Shown here one piece after another: positions 1 through 7,552 of a stretch of DNA of 64,000 nucleotides (position 1 is the stretch's first letter; every line of letters starts with the position of its first letter). Position numbers and translations under genes: made by a program. The notes beneath the pieces were generated by a model. It saw only the letters and a list, made by a program, of their open reading frames with translations, was not told the origin of the DNA and ran no database searches. The stretch is from Bacillus sp. (in: firmicutes) (GTDB taxonomy: Bacteria; Bacillota; Bacilli; Bacillales; JACDOC01): NCBI GenBank assembly GCA_017656295.1, contig JACDOC010000001.1, forward strand, positions 62,001-126,000. Direction: 5' to 3'.

Positions 1-1
1 G

Positions 2-265
2 AGAGGAACGAGCCCTGCAGATTGGAAAACGGAACCACCTACTTTAGAAACGCTTCGCTTACAACTTTCGGATCAAATGGACCGTTTGAAACAAACGTTT
101 GCTAATCGCTTAGATGAAAAAATTGCTCAACCATTTAAAGCTGGGCCATTGAAACTAGATACGATTGGTGAATTGGTATTATTTTCCTTATTCCATGAAA
201 GTGAGCATGTTGGGGGCATTAAAGGATTAAAAAACGGATTAAAAATTCTCGAAAAAAATAAATAA
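2..265 (+). CDS. DinB-like family protein, C-terminal part (5' end outside window)
   Basis: The frame is open from the left edge and ends at a TAA at 263-265, so only the last 87 residues are visible. The fragment ends in a helix with the pattern FHESEHVGGIKGLKNGL, resembling the last metal-binding helix of the DinB/YfiT four-helix-bundle superfamily (H-x-x-x-H near the C terminus). That family includes damage-inducible proteins and thiol-dependent transferases, and substrates differ between members. A strong terminator hairpin follows at 274-304. The family call rests only on the C-terminal motif; the specific function cannot be read from this fragment. Confidence 0.6.
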   Translation, partial: RGTSPADWKTEPPTLETLRLQLSDQMDRLKQTFANRLDEKIAQPFKAGPLKLDTIGELVLFSLFHESEHVGGIKGLKNGLKILEKNK

Positions 266-273
266 TGATATTT

Positions 274-306
274 CAGTCACAGTCCTAGTAGGGCTGTGAC
301 TGTTTT
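274..306 (+). terminator. Rho-independent terminator after the DinB-like gene
   Basis: CAGTCACAG at 274-282 pairs with CTGTGACTG at 294-302, followed by TTTTC. It lies 9 nt past the stop codon. Confidence 0.85.
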
Positions 307-386
307 CATATTATAGACCTTTTAACAATAATGAAAAGGTGTATCTATGAAAAGAGTAGCAAGCCTAAATCAGCTGTTTTATTTTT

Positions 387-574
387 AGGCTATGATAAAT
401 GTCCTTGTTGATTTTTAGCAAGTTATTCACACGGCGGCGACTCCAGCGGGTACAGCAAGCCAGGCAAGAGCCATACTTGAGCGTAGCGAGGGAAGCGGGC
501 TTGCGGCTTGCCCACGGAAAGCGTCTGCCTGCAGCGAAATGTATAAATATCAACAGTATCGTTTAACAGAGCCT
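387..574 (+). mobile_element. MITE-like element, copy A (188 bp)
   Basis: One of three related elements. The left end begins AGGCTATG and the right end finishes GTTTAACAGAGCCT, which are imperfect inverted repeats (AGGCT.TGTTA). A second inverted pair lies inside the ends, TTGTTGATTTTTA near the left and TAAATATCAACA near the right. Between them is a GC-rich core (GGCGGCGACTCCAGCGGG to CCACGGAAAGCGTC) shared with copies B and C. The element is bounded by exact 6-bp direct repeats ATTTTT at 381-386 and 575-580, read as a target-site duplication. It has no transposase, so it would be non-autonomous. Confidence 0.85.
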
Positions 575-690
575 ATTTTTAAAAAGTAAGCAAAATTACC
601 TTAAAAATACTAATTGATAATTTTTACAAAGGTGCTATTATTTAATTATTCAAAAGATTATTTTATTCACTGGAGTGTGGTCATGCATTT

Positions 691-1506
691 ATGAAAATGG
701 TTTCTTTTAATGCATACCGAACAATTGGTATTCCAGGTGTTCACTATATTAAGCCTGAACATATGTTTAAAGAAATAGAAACCATTCGACAAGCGGATAT
801 TGTTCTTTTTCCGGAAACGTGGCAAGTACCCGCTCTTGTTTATGGGTTAAAGAAAAAAATTTTTCCAAGTATTGAAACATTACAATTAGGCTTTAGTAAA
901 GCCGAAATGACACGAGCCTTGTGGACAGTTGCTCCAGAACACGTTCCTTATACAGAAATTTTGGCAAATACCCCAAGTAACATCGAATATATTTTAGAAA
1001 CGTTTCCTTATCCATTTGTCGCTAAAGAAGTTAGAAATTCAATGGGAAAAGGGACATTTTTAATTAAAGAAGAAAAAGATTTTTATGAATATGCGAAACG
1101 GAACGAGGTTCTTTACGTTCAAGAATATTTAGAGAATGATGGAAAAGACCTGAGAATATGTGTAGTGGGTAATCAAATTTTTACGTCTTATTGGAGAGTC
1201 GGTTTAGAAGGAGAGTTTCTTCATAATGTAGCACAGGGTGGCGAACTTTGCTTTGATTTTATTCCACAAGAAGCATGTGATCTCGTCCTTCAGGTAGCAA
1301 ACGAGTTAAATATCAATCATGCTGGATTTGATGTCATGGTAAGCGGCGGTAAGTATTATATTCTAGAATTTAATGTTCTTTTTGGTAATCAAGGCATTCA
1401 TTCAAAAGGTTTATCTGTAGAACAAGCCATTTATAAATATTTATTAAGTGAATTTATGCCACCTTTCCCTACCTCACCAATTACATCAAATAAGATTATT
1501 TCTTAG
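691..1506 (+). CDS. ATP-grasp (RimK-like) ligase family protein
   Basis: The 271-residue protein has an ATP-grasp layout. After an N-terminal pre-ATP region come PFVAKEVRNSMGKGTF (lysine and glycine-rich loop, about residues 108-123), YVQEYLENDGKDLRICVVG (about 144-162) and GFDVM...YYILEFNVLFGNQG (metal-binding Asp/Glu/Asn near the C terminus). This pattern fits alpha-L-glutamate ligase-like enzymes that join a carboxylate to an amine using ATP. The acceptor cannot be predicted. An SD-like GGAG at 672-675 is distant from ATG 691, and an in-frame ATG lies at 697, so the start is slightly uncertain. The gene stands alone and ends before a terminator at 1592. Confidence 0.75.
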   Translation: MKMVSFNAYRTIGIPGVHYIKPEHMFKEIETIRQADIVLFPETWQVPALVYGLKKKIFPSIETLQLGFSKAEMTRALWTVAPEHVPYTEILANTPSNIEYILETFPYPFVAKEVRNSMGKGTFLIKEEKDFYEYAKRNEVLYVQEYLENDGKDLRICVVGNQIFTSYWRVGLEGEFLHNVAQGGELCFDFIPQEACDLVLQVANELNINHAGFDVMVSGGKYYILEFNVLFGNQGIHSKGLSVEQAIYKYLLSEFMPPFPTSPITSNKIIS

Positions 1507-1591
1507 CATGGTAGAAAGCTTTACGTGAGCGGGTAATAGCCATAGTTGAGTTCGCTTTTTATGTATCTTCAACGTAACGATTTAACATATG

Positions 1592-1636
1592 AAACATCCC
1601 AACCATCTACGATAAGATGATTGGGATGTTTTTTTA
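1592..1636 (+). terminator. Terminator after the ATP-grasp gene
   Basis: AAACATCCCAA.CATC pairs with GATG.TTGGGATGTTT and is followed by a run of T. It sits between the + gene ending at 1506 and the convergent MFS gene ending at 1641 and may serve both. Confidence 0.85.
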
Positions 1637-1640
1637 TGAT

Positions 1641-3245
1641 TTACGCTTCTTGAGGGTTATTTGTTATAGGTGCAGATTGTTCATCGTCTTGATTGGTTGT
1701 ACGAAGCGGAATTTCTTTTAAGAAAATTGTCGTGATGAAGGCTAAAGCAACTACACCCGCACCCGTTAAAAATACACCTGTTAAGGAAACATTCAGTGCT
1801 TCTTTTAACAGCTGAATAAATTGATCAAAGAACGGGGCAAATTCAGCTGGAAGTGACGTCCGAATATTATCAAGCAGTTGTGTGTTCATTAAAATTTGAG
1901 GATCTTGTAATTGGTTCATATTTACGTCCATGTTCGGAGCTGCTTGTGAAATGTTGGAAAGCTCGGACGCTTGTAATTCTTTCACCATGATATGATTCAT
2001 GACAGTACCGAAAATGGCGACACCGATCGTACCTCCAATTTGTCGGAACGTTTGCATGGCAGATGTGGCAACCCCTAAATAACGATGACTAACAGCGTTT
2101 TGGACAGTAATTTGGAAAGTTGGCATGTTCATTCCTAAGCCAATGCCAATAATAATTAACTGAACGATAAGTCGTGTTAATGATGACTCAACTTCTAGCA
2201 TCGAATTCAGGAACAAACCGATAATCATGACAACAAAGCCGATTAAAGCGAAAATTTTATATTTGCCTGTTTTGGTAATTAAGTTTCCGACAATTACACT
2301 GGAAATAACCATCGCAATGGTCATCACCATTTCGATTAAACCGGATACCGTTGCGGATTCCCCATGGACCCCTTGAACATAAAATGGGACATACATAATG
2401 GTTCCAAACATCCCCATACCAAGGAGCATGCCGGCAATATTAGAGACGGTAAATACGCTATTTTTAAAGAGATATAAAGGTAATACAGGACTTTTCGCTT
2501 TTTGCTCGACAAAAATGAATAGAATCAATGAGAGGACAGCTGTTGCAAATAGTCCAATGATTTCCACTGACATCCAATCGTATTTTCCCCCGCCCCAAGA
2601 AAATCCGAGTAAGAGCGTCATAATGAAAATAGAAAGCAAAATAGAGCCAAGATAATCGACTGGTTCTTTTTCTTTTTTCGCATGAGACGGGTATAGTTTG
2701 ACAATTAATCCGAAAGCAATCAAACCGATTGGTAAAAATACCCAGAATACCCAATGCCAATCGTAGTTATCAACAATGTATCCACCAAGCGTTGGACCAA
2801 ATAAGCTTGATAATCCGAAAACAGCTCCCATCATTCCTTGCCAACGGCCACGCTCGCGGGGGGTAAACAAGTCACCAATGGTTGTAATAGCTGCAGACAT
2901 AATCATTCCAGCACCAAACCCTTGAATACCGCGATAAACAATTAATTGAATAATCGTGTTAGACGTTCCACTTAAAAAGGCACCTAAAGAAAAAACAGCA
3001 ATACCAATTAAAATGAAGATTTTTCTTCCGTATATATCAGATAGTTTTCCTACGAGCATCGCGGTAATGGTAGCTGTTAACATATAAATGGTGAACACCC
3101 AGTCAAAGTATTCCAATCCACCGATTTGGGCAATAATTTTCGGTAAGGCGGTACCGACAATAGTCATGTTCACAGCCGCAAAAAACATAGCCGCCATGAC
3201 CGCCAGCATTATAATAACTTTTTGGCGATGTTCTAAATGTTCCAA
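1641..3245 (-). CDS. MFS drug efflux transporter, DHA2 (EmrB/QacA, 14-TM) family
   Basis: The 534-residue protein is highly hydrophobic with about 14 predicted membrane spans, typical of DHA2 proton/drug antiporters. It has motif A GKLSDIYGRKIFILIG after TM2 and motif C-like GPTLGGYIVDNYDWHW in TM5. A large extracytoplasmic loop (about residues 415-475, rich in Asn/Gln/Leu) precedes the last span. The start is TTG at 3245, chosen because AGGAGG lies 7 nt upstream inside the end of the tetR gene. Co-transcription with that TetR regulator suggests inducible export of a toxic compound or antibiotic. The substrate is unknown. Confidence 0.9.
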   Translation of the reverse strand: MEHLEHRQKVIIMLAVMAAMFFAAVNMTIVGTALPKIIAQIGGLEYFDWVFTIYMLTATITAMLVGKLSDIYGRKIFILIGIAVFSLGAFLSGTSNTIIQLIVYRGIQGFGAGMIMSAAITTIGDLFTPRERGRWQGMMGAVFGLSSLFGPTLGGYIVDNYDWHWVFWVFLPIGLIAFGLIVKLYPSHAKKEKEPVDYLGSILLSIFIMTLLLGFSWGGGKYDWMSVEIIGLFATAVLSLILFIFVEQKAKSPVLPLYLFKNSVFTVSNIAGMLLGMGMFGTIMYVPFYVQGVHGESATVSGLIEMVMTIAMVISSVIVGNLITKTGKYKIFALIGFVVMIIGLFLNSMLEVESSLTRLIVQLIIIGIGLGMNMPTFQITVQNAVSHRYLGVATSAMQTFRQIGGTIGVAIFGTVMNHIMVKELQASELSNISQAAPNMDVNMNQLQDPQILMNTQLLDNIRTSLPAEFAPFFDQFIQLLKEALNVSLTGVFLTGAGVVALAFITTIFLKEIPLRTTNQDDEQSAPITNNPQEA

Positions 3246-3247
3246 TT

Positions 3248-4138
3248 TTATTCCTCCTCACATGGAATATTCGTTAGTAATCGAGCTTGTTTCACGTGAA
3301 ACGTTAGCGATTCTTCTTTTTCTAAGTAAGTAAACAACGCATCAATTAAGTATGTTCGCGGTTGTTCTGCTTGTAGTTCGGTTTGTAACAAGTCAAGGGA
3401 CGATAACATCCGTTGTTTCATTGTTTCATCCTTCAAATGATTAATACGCTCTTGAAGTTCTTCCAAAATAGAGTTTAATGCTTCTACCCGTGATTCAAAA
3501 AACACATCTTCTGGTAAAAAGTGACGAACGACCGCCTCAGTCATCACAGGTGTCGGCTCGTTTTGCAAAATGTCTTGAATGATTGTATCTAAACGTTCGG
3601 AAATATACGTTGCTACTTGTTTAATGGGTGGGTGGTGTGGTAAGGACATTAGGAATAGTAAATATTCTTTGATCATACCTTGAAGAGAAATGACCAAATC
3701 CCATACATACGGTTCAATAACGTTCCCATACGCCGTTAACAGTCGCTCTCTTTGCCAATAAAGAATGTTTGCCCTCATCCGTCGGTGTAACTGTTGGAAT
3801 TTTTCATTATGTTGTGTCCCAATTTCTTTAAAAACCATCATTAAAAAGTCTTTCCGTTCGAGAAAATCTTCCATTTGTAAGGAGATTTGCTCAATTAACC
3901 ACTCCCGTTTGGAAGCAAATTGGTGAATATCGACAAAACGAGATTTTTCAAAAAGGATGTGTTGATAATATTCACATACTTCGATAAAGAGTTCTTCTTT
4001 TGACGGAAAATATTTATACAACGATCCTTTTGAAATCCCGCATTGTTCTGCAATTTCTTGAACGGATGTGGTGTAATATCCTTTTTGAGAAAAAAGAGAG
4101 ATGGCTGTTTCAATAATGAGCTGTTTTTTTGGATCCAT
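3248..4138 (-). CDS. TetR/AcrR family transcriptional regulator of the MFS exporter
   Basis: The 296-residue protein begins with a classic TetR helix-turn-helix (IIETAISLFSQKGYYTTSVQ, then GISKGSLYKYFPSKEELF, within residues 5-50). It is longer than the usual 190-220 residues because of a C-terminal extension after residue 200 that is rich in Leu/Glu/Gln and probably helical. The start is set at ATG 4138, because AAGGCGG lies 8 nt upstream; a GTG at 4147 is also in frame. Its stop overlaps the SD of the MFS gene, so the two are one operon. Two palindromes just upstream (4167-4201) are its likely operators. Its 3' part contains a near-perfect parS sequence at 3288-3303. Confidence 0.9.
   Translation of the reverse strand: MDPKKQLIIETAISLFSQKGYYTTSVQEIAEQCGISKGSLYKYFPSKEELFIEVCEYYQHILFEKSRFVDIHQFASKREWLIEQISLQMEDFLERKDFLMMVFKEIGTQHNEKFQQLHRRMRANILYWQRERLLTAYGNVIEPYVWDLVISLQGMIKEYLLFLMSLPHHPPIKQVATYISERLDTIIQDILQNEPTPVMTEAVVRHFLPEDVFFESRVEALNSILEELQERINHLKDETMKQRMLSSLDLLQTELQAEQPRTYLIDALFTYLEKEESLTFHVKQARLLTNIPCEEE
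3288..3303. other. Near-consensus parS (ParB/Spo0J binding) site inside tetR
   Basis: TGTTTCACGTGAAACG matches the 16-bp Firmicutes parS consensus TGTTTCACGTGAAACA at 15 of 16 positions. It encodes part of TFHVKQ in the tetR reading frame. Location inside a coding region is common for parS. Confidence 0.65.
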
Positions 4139-4166
4139 TTTTTTCACCGCCTTCTGTTAAACACAT

Positions 4167-4201
4167 ATGACTAATAGGTCATTTTTTGAACTTATAAGTC
4201 A
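4167..4201. promoter_or_regulatory. Double operator of the TetR-MFS operon
   Basis: Two palindromes lie upstream of tetR: ATGACTAATAGGTCAT at 4167-4182 and TGAACTTATAAGTCA at 4187-4201. Both contain the half-sites TGAC/GTCA, and their centres are about 20 bp apart, on the same DNA face. This fits autoregulation by two TetR dimers. Confidence 0.65.
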
Positions 4202-4339
4202 TTTTACATAAAAGGAGGTAAGTCGTCAAAGAAAAGTATTTGTAAGAGAGAAATATCAGACTTTTTGTATTTTATATCCAATTGTTCTCGTGATAAAGTA
4301 TGATAGAAGTACATGAGAATAACAGGGGGGATAAGGGGG

Positions 4340-5254
4340 ATGGGAAATAAATCATCTGCTTGGATGATATTAGTAGCGGCGATGTTATGGGGAACGACAG
4401 GAACAGCCCAAACGTTTGCACCAGAGGGAGCTCATCCAGTAGCGATCGGAGCGATTCGTTTAGCGATAGGAGGATTTTCATTACTGCTCGTGTTACTCCT
4501 TTCCGGGCAATTTCGTCGGTCTAACTGGCCGCTGAAAAAAACAGGAATTGCCGCTCTTTGTATGGCTTGTTTTCAACCACTCTTCTTTTCTGGGGTTCAT
4601 TTAACAGGTGTCGCTATAGGGACGGTTGTCGGCATCGGTAGTGCCCCCGTGTTATCAGGATTCATTGAATGGATGTTTTTTCAAAAACGACCGTCCAACA
4701 GATGGTGGCTGGCAACTGTCCTCTCGGTTTTAGGATGTGTGTTGTTGTTTAGTCATCAAGGAGCTGTTCGCGTTGATCCGAGCGGAGTCGGGTTAGCAAT
4801 GGGGGCTGGACTATCCTTTGCCATTTATTCGTCTGTAAACAAGCGATTATTGAATCAGCACTCTCCACTATCGGTCGTAGCGGTTGTGTTTACGCTCAGT
4901 GCTGTTTTGTTAAGCCCGCTTCTTTTCGTGTATGACATGTCGTGGATATTCGAGAAACAAGGACTTTTCGTCAGTCTACATTTAGGAATCATGGCGACAA
5001 GTGTGGCTTATATTCTTTTTGCCAAGGGATTGCAATCCGTTCCATCTTCAACGGCGGTGACGTTATCTTTAGCCGAACCGCTAACCGCTTCTTTGTTAGG
5101 TGTATTTGTTGTCGGTGAACGTCTCTCAGGCTTATCTTGGTTTGGAATAGTTTTGCTTTTATTAGGACTTTCATGGTTAACATTTCCTGTAAGAAGGCGG
5201 CGTCCTGTTTCGGTAGATGAGAATACCACCATTTCGTCTCACGATAGAAGATGA
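4340..5254 (+). CDS. EamA/DMT family transporter
   Basis: The 304-residue protein has ten predicted membrane spans arranged as two EamA repeats. The first opens with ILVAAMLWGTTGTAQTFAPEGAHPVAIG and the second with GLAMGAGLSFAIYSSVNKRLL. Members export or import amino acids, nucleotides or other metabolites, and this one cannot be assigned. ATG 4340 is preferred over the in-frame ATG at 4313, because a G-rich SD (GGGGGG at 4325-4330) lies 9 nt upstream of 4340 and none fits 4313. The tail is hydrophilic (RRRRPVSVDENTT). A 21-nt-period degenerate repeat array follows the gene. Confidence 0.85.
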   Translation: MGNKSSAWMILVAAMLWGTTGTAQTFAPEGAHPVAIGAIRLAIGGFSLLLVLLLSGQFRRSNWPLKKTGIAALCMACFQPLFFSGVHLTGVAIGTVVGIGSAPVLSGFIEWMFFQKRPSNRWWLATVLSVLGCVLLFSHQGAVRVDPSGVGLAMGAGLSFAIYSSVNKRLLNQHSPLSVVAVVFTLSAVLLSPLLFVYDMSWIFEKQGLFVSLHLGIMATSVAYILFAKGLQSVPSSTAVTLSLAEPLTASLLGVFVVGERLSGLSWFGIVLLLLGLSWLTFPVRRRRPVSVDENTTISSHDRR

Positions 5255-5265
5255 ATCAGCGGAGG

Positions 5266-5374
5266 TTGGCAAGTAAATCGACAGAATAGGCAAGTAAAAT
5301 CCCAATATTGGCAAGTATTTCGATAAAATTGGAAAGTAAACCGCGTCAAACGGAAAATAAACTAGGTTGAAATA
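5266..5374. repeat. Degenerate 21-nt tandem array 1
   Basis: Five diverged units begin at 5268, 5289, 5310, 5331 and 5352, exactly 21 nt apart. Each starts GGCAAGTAAA or a variant (GGCAAGTATT, GGAAAGTAAA, GGAAAATAAA) and then diverges. No ORF spans it. Confidence 0.8.
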
Positions 5375-5504
5375 GAAAAATATTAGTTCAAAACGACAAA
5401 GGAAATAGTTTTTTAGTAAAAGAATATCAAATCAACCATTCTATTTTAATTCTATATCGGTTAATAATAGAAGTAAGAAAAAGGAACAGAAAGAGAGGTT
5501 GCAC

Positions 5505-6263
5505 ATGGAGCGAATCAACGAAGAAGAATACACCAATCAAGTGTTAAACCTTTGTTTATTGGCTGGGAAAATTATGCTCCAATACGGGGCGGAAACGTAT
5601 CGTGTGGAAGATACGATGATGCGGATTGCGGCAGCGTTCGGTTTAAAAGAAACGCATAGTTTTGTTACACCGACTGGCATTCTTTTCTCAGTCAATGACG
5701 GGCCGACCAAATTAGTCCGCATGATGGAACGCTCGACCGATTTAGAAAAAATCGTATTAGTCAATAGTATTTCCCGTAAGATCGCTGCTGGCAAGCTTTC
5801 CTTAGAAGAAGCATCGTTAGCGTTAAAGCATATTGAACTAAAAAAGATGGGATATCCCATTTGGCTCCAAATTGTGGCTGCTTCTATAGCAAGCGGCTGC
5901 TTTGTAATTATGTTCCAAGGAGGTTGGAACGACTTTGTTCCGGCGATAATTGCTGGGGGCTTAGGTTTTACGGTCTTTTTGTACGTCCACGAACTGTTAA
6001 AAATAAAGTTTGTTGCTGAGTTTATCGCTTCATTTATAATAGGCATTTGTTCGTTTGCTCTTGTATATGTTGGAATCGGACATGAATTAGATAAAGTCAT
6101 AATCGGTTCGGTTATGCCGCTCGTCCCTGGACTTCTCATTACCAATGCAGTTCGGGATTTAATGGCTGGGCATTTAGTCGCCGGGTTATCGAAAGGAGCA
6201 GAGGCTTTTTTAACGGCCTTTGCCATCGGTGCCGGAATTGCGGTGATGTTTTCATTTTTGTAA
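5505..6263 (+). CDS. ThrE/YjjP-type threonine/serine exporter, large subunit
   Basis: The 252-residue protein starts with the soluble DUF1212 region (about residues 10-115: LCLLAGKIMLQYGAETYRVEDT, SFVTPTGILFSV), followed by about five membrane spans ending PLVPGLLITNAVRDLMAGHL. This is the N-terminal half of the ThrE exporter family, encoded separately from the C-terminal half that follows. ATG 5505 is chosen because AGAGAGG lies 6 nt upstream; an in-frame TTG at 5499 overlaps that SD. The partner gene begins 18 nt downstream. Role from family: efflux of threonine/serine or similar small metabolites. Confidence 0.85.
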   Translation: MERINEEEYTNQVLNLCLLAGKIMLQYGAETYRVEDTMMRIAAAFGLKETHSFVTPTGILFSVNDGPTKLVRMMERSTDLEKIVLVNSISRKIAAGKLSLEEASLALKHIELKKMGYPIWLQIVAASIASGCFVIMFQGGWNDFVPAIIAGGLGFTVFLYVHELLKIKFVAEFIASFIIGICSFALVYVGIGHELDKVIIGSVMPLVPGLLITNAVRDLMAGHLVAGLSKGAEAFLTAFAIGAGIAVMFSFL

Positions 6264-6281
6264 GGTTGGAGTGAATTTTGG

Positions 6282-6713
6282 ATGATATGGGAGCAGTTAG
6301 TGACAAGTTTTATCGCATCTAGTGGCTTTGGCATTATTTTTAATGTTCCAAATCGCTCGTTAATCAAATGTGGATTTGTTGGAATGGTCGGATGGATGAT
6401 TTATTTTCTCCTTGTCCACTTTTCGTTTGATCCCGTTTTTTCGACATTTATGGCATCGCTCGCAGTAGCGATTTTAAGTCAGCTTTTCGCTAAAGTAGCC
6501 AAAATGCCAATGATTATTTTTAGTGTTTCAGGTATTATTCCATTAGTCCCCGGAGGATTAGCATACGATGCAATGCGCCATTTTGTGATCAACGATTACA
6601 ACGGTGCGATTCAATTGGCCGCGAAAGCTTTTTTAATATCCGGGGCGATTGCCGTCGGGTTGGTCTTTTCAGAAGCGATTAACCAATATTTCCGTAATCG
6701 CCAATCTCAATAA
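6282..6713 (+). CDS. ThrE/YjjB-type exporter, small subunit
   Basis: The 143-residue protein has four to five membrane spans and the signature SVSGIIPLVPGGLAYDAMRHFV, the counterpart of the PLVPG motif in the preceding subunit. It corresponds to the DUF3815/ThrE_2 half of the threonine/serine exporter. A GGTTGGAG SD precedes ATG 6282. The two subunits form an operon, and the next gene (CHY zinc finger) starts 18 nt after its stop and is probably co-transcribed. Confidence 0.85.
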   Translation: MIWEQLVTSFIASSGFGIIFNVPNRSLIKCGFVGMVGWMIYFLLVHFSFDPVFSTFMASLAVAILSQLFAKVAKMPMIIFSVSGIIPLVPGGLAYDAMRHFVINDYNGAIQLAAKAFLISGAIAVGLVFSEAINQYFRNRQSQ

Positions 6714-6731
6714 ATGGAAAGGGAGAACACG

Positions 6732-7064
6732 ATGAAAAAAGCTCGTCCGATTGTCAAAGGAAAATTAGTGGACGAACAGACCCGTTGTATCCATTATCAT
6801 TCCGAGCGAGATATAATCGCTATCAAATTTAAATGCTGCAAAACGTACTATCCGTGTTATTTTTGCCATGCAGAAGTAGCAGATCACCGGTCATTACGAT
6901 GGACAAAAGATGAATGGAAAATGAAAGCGATATTGTGTGGAAATTGTGGTAACGAGCTGACCATTCACCAATACATGACTTGTCATTCCCAATGTCCGTA
7001 TTGCGACGCTTCGTTTAATCCAGGTTGTCAAAATCATTATCATTTGTATTTTGAAATCGATTAG
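6732..7064 (+). CDS. CHY zinc-finger domain protein
   Basis: The 110-residue protein is rich in Cys and His in the CHY zinc-finger pattern: CIHYHSERDIIAIKFKCCKTYYPCYFCH, then CGNCGNEL, CHSQCPYCDASFNPGCQNHYH. This implies two to three bound zinc ions. In eukaryotes the domain occurs in RCHY1-like ubiquitin ligases; the bacterial stand-alone form has no established role that can be stated here. ATG 6732 is chosen over ATG 6714, which abuts the previous stop, because GGGAG is suitably spaced upstream of 6732. Confidence 0.85.
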   Translation: MKKARPIVKGKLVDEQTRCIHYHSERDIIAIKFKCCKTYYPCYFCHAEVADHRSLRWTKDEWKMKAILCGNCGNELTIHQYMTCHSQCPYCDASFNPGCQNHYHLYFEID

Positions 7065-7069
7065 CGTTC

Positions 7070-7468
7070 TTATATCCGTTGGAAGTGTGTGTCTTTAAAA
7101 TTGGTTGGATATTTTAAACCATATCCAATGAATCGATCCATTCCAATATGTGCCGACCAAATTAATCCGATATTTAACATGAATGGACTTGATAATATGA
7201 CTCCTAAAACTAAAAAAACAATCGGAAAACTATAGGTATGAAACAAGTTATAACTAAATGCACCGAATTGATTATTCAACAAATACCCTAACATAGAGAG
7301 ATCGGGCACCAATAATAAAAGAAAAAACAATAACCAACTAAATTCAAAATAGGAGTACACATAAACACTTAAAATAAAGATAGCCAATCCTTCGATATGT
7401 AAAAGTATTTTATTCAAAAACATCTCCCCCTTTGTAACATGAGATGTTCCAATTTTTATTTTCTTCAT
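7070..7468 (-). CDS. DUF4260 family membrane protein
   Basis: The 132-residue protein has about four membrane spans and ends with the conserved DUF4260 signature SAHIGMDRFIGYGLKYP followed by TNFKDTHFQRI. Function is not established. The start at 7468 has AAGGAA upstream with somewhat long spacing; an in-frame ATG at 7423 has an SD placed too close. The gene is convergent with the CHY zinc-finger gene, with only 5 nt between stops. Confidence 0.75.
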   Translation of the reverse strand: MKKIKIGTSHVTKGEMFLNKILLHIEGLAIFILSVYVYSYFEFSWLLFFLLLLVPDLSMLGYLLNNQFGAFSYNLFHTYSFPIVFLVLGVILSSPFMLNIGLIWSAHIGMDRFIGYGLKYPTNFKDTHFQRI

Positions 7469-7494
7469 AAAGGAAACTTTTCCTTTTACAAAAA

Positions 7495-7532
7495 CAAGAC
7501 GTGTGAAAATGGTAATCCATTCACACGTCTTG
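7495..7532 (-). terminator. Bidirectional-looking hairpin terminator after the glycosyltransferase gene
   Basis: CAAGACGTGTGAA at 7495-7507 pairs perfectly with TTCACACGTCTTG at 7520-7532. Read on the minus strand it ends in TTTTTGT and terminates the gene at 7553-8728. It lies upstream of the DUF4260 gene. Confidence 0.85.
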
Positions 7533-7552
7533 TTCGTTTTTTGTATATGATT

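Noticed and set aside
365-553. Minus-strand 62-codon ORF, with similar ORFs at 34782-35006 and 39161-39343
   Set aside because: They lie within the MITE-like elements, share the repeat-derived peptide, lack ribosome binding sites and differ in length because of indels; they reflect the repeat core, not genes.
5537-6367. Minus-strand 276-codon ORF opposite the ThrE subunit genes
   Set aside because: It is antisense to two well-supported genes, with no SD and low-complexity composition; a shadow frame.
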